64,000 bases of DNA from Rhodococcus sp. ABRD24 (GTDB lineage Bacteria; Actinomycetota; Actinomycetes; Mycobacteriales; Mycobacteriaceae): NCBI RefSeq assembly GCF_004328705.1, contig NZ_CP035319.1, positions 434,001 through 498,000 of the forward strand. The letters run 5' to 3'. Below are positions 9,498 through 16,410 of this stretch, piece by piece; position 1 is the first letter of the stretch, and the number at the start of each line of letters is the position of its first letter. The position numbers and the translations under genes were made by a program. Under the pieces are notes generated by a model. It searched no databases. It was not told the origin of the DNA and saw nothing but the letters and a program-made list of their open reading frames with translations.

Positions 9498-10979
9498 TCA
9501 TCGTTGGCTTCTGCGCTGCCGGCGCGCTGCCACTCCCGGGTCGTAGGCCGGCCGCCCGGGATCCGACGGTTCTCGGCGCCGGGGCTCACGGTCTTGCGCC
9601 TGCGCAGACTTCTGCCTCCTGGTTGGAACTGTGCGATCTCGGCTCCGGGCCGTCGGTGGCGACTCCACTGCTGGGCTTCCGAATACCCTTGTGAGCCAGC
9701 TACTGCCACCGGAACTCAGGGAAGACAGCGCCTCGGGCTCACGGAGGGCAACGTGGGCGATGACGCCGAACATCATCATCGTCGTGAGCATGGATGTGCC
9801 GCCTGCGGATATGAGCGGCAGTTGCAGCCCGGTCACCGGAATGAGGCCGACGACGTAGGCCACGTTGATGAAGGCCTGCAGCACAATCCATGTCGTTGCT
9901 GTCGCGGACAGCATGCGTAGGAATGGATCCGCCGATCGGTCCGCGATCCGAAGCCCGACCAGAAGCACAATGCCGAACAGGGCGAGGATCATCCCCGCGC
10001 CGATCAAGCCGAGTTCTTCTCCGATGACCGCGAAGATGAAGTCGTTATGCGACTGAGGAAGATAGCTCCACTTCGCATCGGACTGACCGAGCCCTTTCCC
10101 GAAGAGTCCGCCGTTCGCGAGCGCGTACTTCGCCTGCGTACTCTGGTAGTTCAGGCCGAGTGGGTCGAGGTCGGGGTTCATGAACGCTTTGATGCGGTCC
10201 GAGCGATAGCCTGCGGTGAGACCGAGGATCACCGAAACTACTATGCCGGTCAGGGTAATTGCCGCGACATATGGCGCCTGGAACTTCCCGAACCAGAGCA
10301 CCGCCATCAAGATGGTGCCGATCGTGATCATGGTGCCGAGATCACGCTGGAGGACCACGAGCGCGAGAACCAACACCCCGATCACGGCCAACGGTTTGAG
10401 CGCAGTGCCTACCCCTCCCCTCGAAGAGGCGTGTGCTGCAATGAGATGCGCGCACCAGACAACCAACGCCACTTTGGCCAGCTCTGACGGCTGGAACGAG
10501 AGCGGTCCGATCACGAACCAGCTGCGCGCACCCATCTGCTCGACGCCGATACCCGGTATGAGGACCAGAACCAGCATCGCCAGCGACAATCCGAGTAGCC
10601 AGGGGGCGGCGGCGCGGATGGTCGATGTCCGGACGCGCACGATAGCGATGAATACGATCACTCCCAGCGCCGCATAGATGCACTGAGGGATGAAGCGCGC
10701 GTAGGGAGACCCGGACGACACGAAGGACACAACGCTGGACGATGACAACACCATTGTCAGGCCGATCGCAACCAGCAAGGCGGTCACGCCGAGTATCAGA
10801 TGGAAGTCGAACAGAGGCCTCGACATCCACACCTCGAGCCGCATGCCCGGCGCGGCCGGGACCGTCCGAACGGCGCCGGTCGAAATCGGCACAGACTCGC
10901 CCCGGGTCCCCTCCCCGGTGCCTCGTGATCGCGGTCTCGATTGCCGGCCATCACTACGAAAATCAGCGTCTACCCCCAT
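9498..10979 (-). CDS. second FtsW/RodA-family (SEDS) glycosyltransferase, outside the dcw cluster
   Basis: A 493-residue polytopic protein of the SEDS family, which polymerises lipid II into glycan strands together with a class B PBP. After a basic 50-residue N-terminus come about ten membrane segments. Motifs are [36 protein letters not shown] (the conserved Asp region), YALANGGLFGKGLGQSDAKW, PQSHNDFIFAVIGEELG and TGLQLPLISAGGTSM. These follow the dcw FtsW at 36609-38165 almost segment by segment, including the N-terminal SSSSV, so it is a FtsW-type paralogue rather than RodA. The last 90 residues are a disordered Arg/Ser/Pro-rich tail. No partner PBP is next to it. It may be an accessory or conditional septal polymerase. 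Confidence 0.9.
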   Translation of the reverse strand: MGVDADFRSDGRQSRPRSRGTGEGTRGESVPISTGAVRTVPAAPGMRLEVWMSRPLFDFHLILGVTALLVAIGLTMVLSSSSVVSFVSSGSPYARFIPQCIYAALGVIVFIAIVRVRTSTIRAAAPWLLGLSLAMLVLVLIPGIGVEQMGARSWFVIGPLSFQPSELAKVALVVWCAHLIAAHASSRGGVGTALKPLAVIGVLVLALVVLQRDLGTMITIGTILMAVLWFGKFQAPYVAAITLTGIVVSVILGLTAGYRSDRIKAFMNPDLDPLGLNYQSTQAKYALANGGLFGKGLGQSDAKWSYLPQSHNDFIFAVIGEELGLIGAGMILALFGIVLLVGLRIADRSADPFLRMLSATATTWIVLQAFINVAYVVGLIPVTGLQLPLISAGGTSMLTTMMMFGVIAHVALREPEALSSLSSGGSSWLTRVFGSPAVESPPTARSRDRTVPTRRQKSAQAQDREPRRREPSDPGRPAYDPGVAARRQRRSQR

Positions 10980-11104
10980 AACTGCTCATACTCTCATCTC
11001 TCCACCGCTTTCCCCCTCGGTTCACCGGCAGCCAGGCGCCCCCTCGACTCCCCGCGGGTGTCGGTAATGTCTGGTGTGTCGAAGTTTCCGACAGGGGGGC
11101 TGGG

Positions 11105-11503
11105 TTGGCGGGCGCATCCGAATTGCTGGAGCTGACGATCACGATGACATCGACGACGCTCATTGCCGCGGGTGTTGCTGGGCTCATGCCGCACCTCGTC
11201 GGAGACGAACCGAATCCCGTTGTGGGTATTCGGACGAAAGCAACGCAGTCGAGCCCCGAAGGGTGGCAGCTGGCTCATCGGGTTGCGCAGCCGATCCTGC
11301 ACCGTACTGTGTGGACAGCCGTTGCAGGGCTGTGCCTTCAGATCGGCCTCGGCGTCGTGACAGGTTTCGGGTCTGTGGTGTCGGCTGTTGCTGCAGTGGT
11401 CGTATGTGCGACGGCGTTCATTGTCCTGATCTATGCGGGGTTCAAGGGCAACGCCGCAGCGAAGGCCTTGGAGCGTTACCCCGGCAACTCCTTCGGATCC
11501 TGA
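11105..11503 (+). CDS. SdpI-family membrane protein
   Basis: A 132-residue membrane protein with about three hydrophobic segments. The signature is VVGIRTKATQSSPEGWQLAHR, close to the IGIRT(K)xTLxxxxxWxxxN/H segment of the SdpI/YhfL family. In Bacillus the SdpI prototype is the immunity protein against the SdpC toxin and an anti-repressor; most actinobacterial members have no known toxin partner, and none is seen here. The start is probably TTG 11105, 5 nt after an AGGGGGG ribosome site (11093-11099). It is divergent from the FtsW paralogue, with a 125-bp shared promoter region. Confidence 0.7.
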   Translation: MAGASELLELTITMTSTTLIAAGVAGLMPHLVGDEPNPVVGIRTKATQSSPEGWQLAHRVAQPILHRTVWTAVAGLCLQIGLGVVTGFGSVVSAVAAVVVCATAFIVLIYAGFKGNAAAKALERYPGNSFGS

Positions 11504-11808
11504 TCCCTGGTCGACGTCGACTAGGCCGTCACCCCAGCCTCACTGACGCTGGTACGCGAACGGCCTGGCGCCAACAGGGCAGACAGCCCCAGCCGCCTCA
11601 CGCGGGGCGGGGTATCGGCGCAGTTCAGCCGGTCGAGACGGCGGATTCGAGGTGCAGCTCCTTCCCATATCTAACGAACAGTGACTCTGGATAGGTCTGG
11701 GCGGATGATGGACAGACCAGTCTTGACCAGCGGCCCACTCGATCGTCGCGTATCTGTGGATGTGACATGCGGCTGCCGAGAAGGCGCCGGCAGGGAGTAG
11801 GGGTTCCC
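11504..11808. other. intergenic region before the hydroxylase/glycosyltransferase cassette
   Basis: No convincing gene. A GTCGACGTCGAC palindrome lies just after the SdpI-like gene. A TTGACC at 11723-11728 has no properly spaced -10. A good ribosome site (AGGGAGTAGGGG) at the right end serves the FG-GAP stub. The cassette promoter must lie here, but I cannot place it. Confidence 0.5.
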
Positions 11809-12024
11809 ATGAATCACACCGATGATTTCGACGGTGACAGGCGGGCCGAGCTGCTGGTGTCCAGCCCGTGGGGCGTAGGTTTGCTCATGTCGGGCAGCAC
11901 CTTCAACGCACCGGTGATGACGCCCAACGGCACCGGCGTCGGCGGCTGGAACCTCCAGACGGAGGACAACGGCTTCGGCCCAATTGGCGCGACCTTCGAT
12001 ACCGACCCGACGACATCGTGCTGA
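11809..12024 (+). CDS. short FG-GAP/VCBS repeat protein (stub)
   Basis: A 71-residue ORF with a strong ribosome site. It starts MNHTDDFDGDRRAELLVSSP, and the DFDGDxRAE calcium-loop motif followed by SPWGVGLLMSGSTFNAPVM and GGWNLQTEDNGFGPIG matches one blade of the actinobacterial FG-GAP repeat, in which DFDGDGRAEILVxSPWGIGIL recurs about every 50 residues. Seven such blades would make a beta-propeller, so this is either a truncated remnant or a small adaptor. It lacks a signal peptide. Its stop overlaps the putative GTG start of the glycosyltransferase (GTGCTGA), in the -1 frame, so coupling or frameshifting between the two is possible. Confidence 0.6.
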   Translation: MNHTDDFDGDRRAELLVSSPWGVGLLMSGSTFNAPVMTPNGTGVGGWNLQTEDNGFGPIGATFDTDPTTSC

Positions 12025-12902
12025 CCGTCGACCGTACCTCGGGGTCCGACAAGCCGGACCTCTACGTTCAGGTCCCTGCGTACCGTGATCTCGAGCTGGT
12101 CCCGACCCTGCGGGACCTGTACGCGCAGGCGGCCCAGCCCTCCCGACTCAGGGTCCGCGTCATGTGGCAGCGGGCAGAGGACGAGGTTCTGCCGGACGAC
12201 GTCCTCAGCCTGCCGCGGCTCGAGGTCGACAGAGTTCCCGCAGCGACCAGCGAGGGCTGCAACTGGGCACGCCAGAGATTGCAGAAGGCGTGGGAGGGCG
12301 AGCGTTACACTCTCTTGCTCGACTCCCACCACCGGTTCGTCGCCGGCTGGGACGACCTGGCGCTGAGAATGCTGGAACAACTGCGGGCAGCCGGGACACT
12401 GAAGCCAATGCTCACCGGCTACCTGCCGGCTTACAGTCCGCGCAGCGACCTGTTCCGATCCACCCGGCCACAACGGCTCTACCCTTTCGCGCGTGACGAG
12501 GGGGTCCTTACCCGGTTGAAGGGCGCGGTGATCCGCGATTCTGAGATGCTCACCGAGCCTGTACCCGCCGACTTCGCGTCCCTGCACTTCCTCCTCGCCG
12601 ACGGATGCTTCAACGACGAGGTGCAGTTCGACCCCACGGTGTACTTCTTCGGCGATGAGGTGCTGACCACCGTACGGGCGTTCGCCGCCATGTATCGGCT
12701 GTTCCACCCGTACAGGGTGATTGGCTGGCACGCCTATGACAGAAACAGCCGCGTGACGCACTGGGCAGACCACACGGGGCACGCCGAGCGTCATGCCCGT
12801 TCCCTTACCGCACTTCGTCATTGGTTCAGAGGGGAACGCGACATCTCCTCGGCTGAAGTGTCGGCGTTCGAGGCCCACGTCAATCTATGTCTGGTGGTTT
12901 GA
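12018..12902 (+). CDS. GT60-type polypeptide GlcNAc-transferase (Skp1 Gnt1-like)
   Basis: A 294-residue cytosolic glycosyltransferase of the GlcNAc family (Pfam GlcNAc, CAZy GT60), whose eukaryotic founder adds GlcNAc to hydroxyproline on Skp1. It starts the family domain with DLYVQVPAYRDLELVPTLRD, then EGCNWARQ at 79-86, the metal/nucleotide-sugar motif LLDSHHRFVAGWDD at 100-113 (DSHxRF), YFFGDEV at 209-215 and HPYRVIGWHAYDRNSR from 230. These are in the family order, and the length is about normal. Nothing suggests secretion. GTG 12018 was chosen because upstream codons do not read as this domain; no ribosome site is visible, so translation is probably coupled to the stub before it. The next gene is a prolyl 4-hydroxylase, the enzyme that makes this family's acceptor in eukaryotes. 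Confidence 0.75.
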   Translation: MLTVDRTSGSDKPDLYVQVPAYRDLELVPTLRDLYAQAAQPSRLRVRVMWQRAEDEVLPDDVLSLPRLEVDRVPAATSEGCNWARQRLQKAWEGERYTLLLDSHHRFVAGWDDLALRMLEQLRAAGTLKPMLTGYLPAYSPRSDLFRSTRPQRLYPFARDEGVLTRLKGAVIRDSEMLTEPVPADFASLHFLLADGCFNDEVQFDPTVYFFGDEVLTTVRAFAAMYRLFHPYRVIGWHAYDRNSRVTHWADHTGHAERHARSLTALRHWFRGERDISSAEVSAFEAHVNLCLVV

Positions 12903-13516
12903 TGATGGGGACCACAGTCACCCTCCGTAGCAGCACCGTCACCTGCGTGGACGATTTCCTCAGCACGGAAGAGTGTGCCGACATCAGCAACGAACTCCGG
13001 TACACGTACTGGTGGGATAGCCCAGTCATCCGCCTCGACCAGCAGAGCCGTCTGGTTTCTGGGCACTCGATCAGCCGCACCAGCTCTACCACAGACGAGA
13101 CCTGGCTGAGCGAGAACTCACGCAAGTTTCTGCGCGCTGTCGAGCGACAGCTGGCGGCCGACCTCGACGTGCGCGTCGACCACTTCGAACCCTGGCAGAT
13201 GTCGCGGTATCGAGCCGGTGAGCGGTTCGACGAACACCACGACAGCGGCTTCTTCGAAAGTGACCAGTGGGGTGAGCGCGCAATCTCGGTCCTCATCTAT
13301 CTCAGCGACTCGCCGTCAGGGGGAAGTACCTACTTCCCCGCCCTCCGGCAGCGGTTCCAACCGGTCACAGGCCGGCTGCTGGCCTGGCCAAATCTCTTGC
13401 CCGACGGCTCGATCGATCCAAAGATGCGACACATCGCGTGCCCCGCCCGACAGGTCAAAACGATCCTGGCGACGTGGGTGCGTGAAGCGCCGACGAGAAC
13501 AACCCTCAACGAATGA
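12902..13516 (+). CDS. prolyl 4-hydroxylase-like 2-oxoglutarate/Fe(II) dioxygenase
   Basis: A 204-residue double-stranded beta-helix oxygenase. Residues 16-22 are the VDDFLS start of the P4H domain. MSRYRAGERFDEHHDSGFF carries the iron ligands His112 and Asp114. The distal His177 and the 2-oxoglutarate-binding Lys186 lie in MRHIACPARQVKTILATWV. GGSTYFP at 140-146 is the usual core strand. It resembles P4H enzymes acting on peptidyl proline more than free-amino-acid hydroxylases. It would convert Pro to 4-hydroxyproline in a protein. The glycosyltransferase stop TGA is interlocked with this ATG (TGATG); an in-frame ATG 15 bp earlier (12887) is the alternative. The gene is 12 bp upstream of a small protein that may be its substrate. 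Confidence 0.8.
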   Translation: MMGTTVTLRSSTVTCVDDFLSTEECADISNELRYTYWWDSPVIRLDQQSRLVSGHSISRTSSTTDETWLSENSRKFLRAVERQLAADLDVRVDHFEPWQMSRYRAGERFDEHHDSGFFESDQWGERAISVLIYLSDSPSGGSTYFPALRQRFQPVTGRLLAWPNLLPDGSIDPKMRHIACPARQVKTILATWVREAPTRTTLNE

Positions 13517-13528
13517 AAGGCGGATTAC

Positions 13529-13807
13529 GTGGCGATGTCGAAGATAGAGGACCGAGTGATCCAACAAGTCATCAAGGCCCATGGACCGACCCTTGACCTC
13601 GAAGCCCACCCAGAGGTGCTCGTCGAGATCGTCCGGAAATGGGCGTTCGATCTGGTCGGGGATGGCGACGCTGGTGTGAAGCCCGGCGGCGTTGGTCCGG
13701 TAGGGCCGACGAGCTTGGAGGCCGGACCGGAACTCGAGGACATCCTGAAGGCGGTCATCTCGCTCCAACGACAGGTCGACAAGATCAGCCGCCAGCTCGA
13801 GGACTGA
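13529..13807 (+). CDS. small protein with Gly/Pro-rich hinge and C-terminal coiled coil
   Basis: A 92-residue protein not matching a family I know. GTG 13529 sits 8 nt after AAAGG; ATG 13535 is also possible. The N-terminal half is helical and acidic/basic (EDRVIQQVIKAHG, then HPEVLVEIVRKWAFDLVG). A hinge reads AGVKPGGVGPVGPTS, a short collagen-like stretch with KPG and GPVGPT. The C-terminus (LEDILKAVISLQRQVDKISR) has heptad spacing typical of a coiled coil. It has no signal peptide. It is the last gene of the cassette and the only one with Pro in a Gly-rich context, so it is the obvious candidate substrate of the neighbouring hydroxylase and GlcNAc-transferase. That link is inference from position and composition only. 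Confidence 0.65.
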   Translation: MAMSKIEDRVIQQVIKAHGPTLDLEAHPEVLVEIVRKWAFDLVGDGDAGVKPGGVGPVGPTSLEAGPELEDILKAVISLQRQVDKISRQLED

Positions 13808-13850
13808 CTGCCTGCCCACACGCGAGACGCCCGACTGACTCGTACGGACG

Positions 13851-14148
13851 ATGGAGCTCGTCGATCCAGCACCCGTGGCATCAACGCGATCCGGGGGGCA
13901 ACTGCGCGACCAGATCGCGAACGCCTGCACCGAAAAGATTCTACGAGCCGCCTTCCCCCGCTGACGTGCCGATCTCGGTCGCCGCGATCACCAACACGAT
14001 GCGCCGCTACTGCAACGCCGGAGTGACAGTGCAGCTCGAACTGATCCCGAGTCCTGAGCATCTCTCGGAAGCCTGCCCCGTCACAAGTGATGCAGGAAGA
14101 CCCTCGCCGCGTGCCGGCTACGTCAGGGGACGATCACGTCTGTCGTGA
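13851..14148 (+). pseudogene. probable remnant of a secretory (LIP-type) lipase, C-terminal part
   Basis: Two short plus-strand pieces in different frames resemble the end of an actinobacterial secretory lipase. At 13851-13964 a piece contains QLRDQIANACTEKILRAAF. At 13967-14148 a piece contains PISVAAITNTMRRYCNAGVT and then SPEHLSEA, like the lipase segment with a Cys before the beta-strand and a Glu-His near the catalytic His. Neither has a ribosome site. The rest of a roughly 400-residue lipase is absent. This region is otherwise the gap after the cassette. The resemblance is from memory and weak; it could be chance. Confidence 0.3.
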
Positions 14149-14656
14149 CCGGAATGCTCGGGTGGTCGGTGCGCATGGTGAGCCGAACTCGTCCCGGGCC
14201 AGTTTCGACATTCACGAGCATCGGGTGCGTACTCGTATTGGCCGCGGGAACGTAGCGGCTGATTGTGCCGCTCCGACCGGTGTCGAGGTTCTGCCAGTCG
14301 ATGATCGCAGTCACGTCGCAAGCCAGGGTCGTCGACGCCCACTCCCCCAGCGGTGAGAAGCCCTGCGAGATACGCAGCTCGACGGAGTGGACAGCTCCCG
14401 GAGCGGAAGAGTACTCCCACAGTGGGCCGTCGAACGCATTCCCGGAGACACTCAGCATGCCGGCACAGACGCCGTTTCCAAGGGTCCACACCGGCGCCAT
14501 TCCGACATCTGTCATCGCGCACGTTCGCGGACCTACGTTCGACCACCCGAGCTGGCAAGGATCGGCGGCACTGGCCACGCCCGGCGCCGCAACTGCCATG
14601 GCGGCGCCCATGAGCCCGGCCGCCGCGGCGGAAGCAATTCGCTGCGAAGTTCTCAT
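14123..14656 (-). CDS. secreted protein of unknown function
   Basis: A 177-residue protein with a clear Sec signal peptide: a basic start (MRTSQR), a hydrophobic core with Ala-rich AAAAGLMGAAMAVAA, and a probable cleavage after GVASA near residue 30. The mature part of about 147 residues has three Cys (CQLGW, TCAMTDVG, NGVCAGM) plus one later (LACDV), so disulphides are likely. The rest looks beta-rich, with WEYSSAPGAVHSVELRIS and a C-terminal TMRTDHPSIPVTTDVIVP. No lipobox is present. It resembles the many small exported proteins of nocardioform bacteria; I do not recognise a function. Confidence 0.7.
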   Translation of the reverse strand: MRTSQRIASAAAAGLMGAAMAVAAPGVASAADPCQLGWSNVGPRTCAMTDVGMAPVWTLGNGVCAGMLSVSGNAFDGPLWEYSSAPGAVHSVELRISQGFSPLGEWASTTLACDVTAIIDWQNLDTGRSGTISRYVPAANTSTHPMLVNVETGPGRVRLTMRTDHPSIPVTTDVIVP

Positions 14657-15308
14657 TACCGCAGCATCGCACGATATGCGTGCTCATCGCGGCGGATGCG
14701 CACAGCGTGGATGCAGCGGCGCACCTCCGATCGACGGCAGGTCGGCATCGTGAACACCCCGATGCCCCATACGGTTTCCCAGGTTGACCTGGCCGATTCT
14801 CGTCGCCACTGGTCGGACGAACCTCACGCCGTAGCGGGAGCGTGCTCCGATTGCCAGGAAGCCGAAAGACGGAACCGTCTCCGGACAGTGTTTCGTGGTC
14901 GTGATCGGCATTCTCCTCGGTGTGATCCAGTACCTGACCAGGGGCTCAGGTTCGGCGAGGAGGGCTGGTTCAGCGACCACCGCGACAAGGTGAGCTGCAT
15001 CGCCACACGCTGCGACGAGCTCGCCCTGACTTACCGCGCGGGCGTAGTTCTCTCAGCGGTCCCCATCTGGCTGAGATCCCTCACGAAACAGGAGACACGC
15101 CCTAGGCGTGTTGGCCAGCGCGGTGCGAGGGCACGGCAGCGCGGTGGCCGTTGCGGATTTCGAATCGCTCGCGGGTGCGTTCGGCCTCGTCACGAGTCGC
15201 CGAGGCCGGTGCTGTCGTTGCCCACGCCTACACTCCCGACTACCAGCCCAACCCCGAACCAGCCAGGTAGCCAGCACCCGAACAGCACGAAGGACAAGGT
15301 GAGAGACA
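14657..15308. other. 650-bp stretch with no convincing gene
   Basis: Several open frames run through this stretch but none has a ribosome site, start and family pattern together. Two fragments look mildly protein-like in different plus-strand frames: VVVIGILLGVIQYLTRG around 14890-14945, a possible membrane helix, and EEGWFSDHRDKVSCIATRCD around 14960-15020. This suggests a decayed gene. A small hairpin (ACACGC with GCGTGT) lies near 15095-15115. The ribosome site of the VOC gene is at the right end. Confidence 0.45.
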
Positions 15309-15668
15309 ATGGCCAGCTCGACGATGAACAGCGTCATCGCCGTACTCCCCGTCAAGGACTTCTCGACCGCGACGGCGTGGTACGCCACGTGGCTCGGCCG
15401 ACCTGCCGATGTCGAACCGATGGACGGCATAGCCGAATGGCAGATTGCAGAGAACGCATGGATCCAGGTCACCGTCGATCCGGACACCGCCGGGCGCACC
15501 AATGTGGTTGTCGGCGTCGATGATCTGGACGCGCAGATTGACCTGTGCACGAGCGCCGGGGTAGACATCGGCGCGGTCGAGGAGTACCCGGACGTCGTGA
15601 AGACCCTTGTCATTGCGGACCCCGACGGCAACAAGGTGACCTTCGCCCAAGACCTCACCGAGGGCTGA
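15309..15668 (+). CDS. VOC (glyoxalase/bleomycin-resistance/dioxygenase) family protein
   Basis: A 119-residue single-module protein of the vicinal oxygen chelate fold. The N-terminal beta-alpha-beta unit (VIAVLPVKDFSTATAWYATWLG) and the C-terminal unit ending DPDGNKVTFAQDL are both typical. The usual first metal ligand (His or Gln early in the first strand) is not obvious, so this may be a non-catalytic binding member. ATG 15309 follows AAGGTGAGAG. It stands alone, convergent with the GtrA gene. Substrate unknown. Similar small proteins are often annotated as glyoxalase-like without evidence. Confidence 0.75.
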   Translation: MASSTMNSVIAVLPVKDFSTATAWYATWLGRPADVEPMDGIAEWQIAENAWIQVTVDPDTAGRTNVVVGVDDLDAQIDLCTSAGVDIGAVEEYPDVVKTLVIADPDGNKVTFAQDLTEG

Positions 15669-15722
15669 TACCTGCATCCGGCCCAGCATCGACGCCCTGT
15701 CCCACTGTGTCCGGCGTTGTCG

Positions 15723-16253
15723 TTACCGCTGGTTCTCCTGCACGCGTATGTCGTTCTCGATCTCCGGCACCACCAGCTGCGGGAAGACGAACTTGCGCAT
15801 CGCCCACCAGCGGAACACGGTCGCGATCAGGGTGCCGATGATCATCGCACTGATGAAGTCGGCAACGTTCTCAACGAGCGGGGACACATGCGGGGTCTGC
15901 AGATCGAGCACATACCGCGATACCGCCAACGGCAGCTGGTTGATCGCCATGCCCACACCGGCAACCAAGAAGAACAGGGCCGCCTCGTGTCGGCGCTCGC
16001 GACCGCCTCGCGCGGTGAACGCCCACTCGCGGTTGAGCACGTACGAGAGCACGGTTGCCACCAACACTGCCACAACATTCGCGGTCACCGGCTTGCCATC
16101 CAGTACCGTCCACTTCAAACCGAAGAACAGCACCGATGTGGTGACGAATGCAATCGCTCCAACGGTCAGGAACTTCAGCAGTTCCGCGTTGCGCACGAAG
16201 ACCGACAGCATCCGACGCGGCACTCTCGCTGCAACCATCCGAGTAAGGAACAC
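15723..16253 (-). CDS. GtrA-like membrane protein
   Basis: A 176-residue protein with four membrane segments in the GtrA arrangement. These are LLKFLTVGAIAFVTTSVLFF, a second spanning segment ending YVLNREWAFTARGG (the conserved N-R-x-W-x-F motif), ALFFLVAGVGMAINQLPLAV and a C-terminal helix ending WAMRKFVFP. Family members are thought to move polyprenyl-phosphate-linked sugars across the membrane. It is divergent (157-bp gap) from a GT87 polyprenyl-phosphate-mannose-dependent transferase, which would use just such a donor on the outer face, so the two may act together. The start is GTG 16253; ATG 16238 is possible. Confidence 0.85.
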   Translation of the reverse strand: MFLTRMVAARVPRRMLSVFVRNAELLKFLTVGAIAFVTTSVLFFGLKWTVLDGKPVTANVVAVLVATVLSYVLNREWAFTARGGRERRHEAALFFLVAGVGMAINQLPLAVSRYVLDLQTPHVSPLVENVADFISAMIIGTLIATVFRWWAMRKFVFPQLVVPEIENDIRVQENQR

Positions 16254-16410
16254 CGAGACAGGTTACCCAGACCGCATATGAAGACACCCAACCACCACGC
16301 CGACCGGGTATCGACTGCCCGGGTTTCTGAGAATCGAACGGTCGGCTACTTTTGTCCTGCATCGTTCTTGCATTGGGGCAGGGCGACGTCCGGGGAGGGC
16401 CTGTCCAGAT

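Noticed and set aside
11700..11760. TTGACC and TATCTG as a promoter for the modification cassette
   Set aside because: The spacer would be 22 nt, too long for a standard vegetative promoter.
15050..15115. CTGAGAT followed by a GAAACAGGAG-like stretch, reminiscent of a thiamine pyrophosphate riboswitch
   Set aside because: The second conserved part (GAACCTGAT and the CGNNGGGA end) is missing and no thiamine gene follows.
14387..15523. A 378-codon plus-strand frame
   Set aside because: It covers the antisense of the secreted protein, a gap and the start of the VOC gene in the wrong frame. Composition is Arg-rich and no ribosome site is present.
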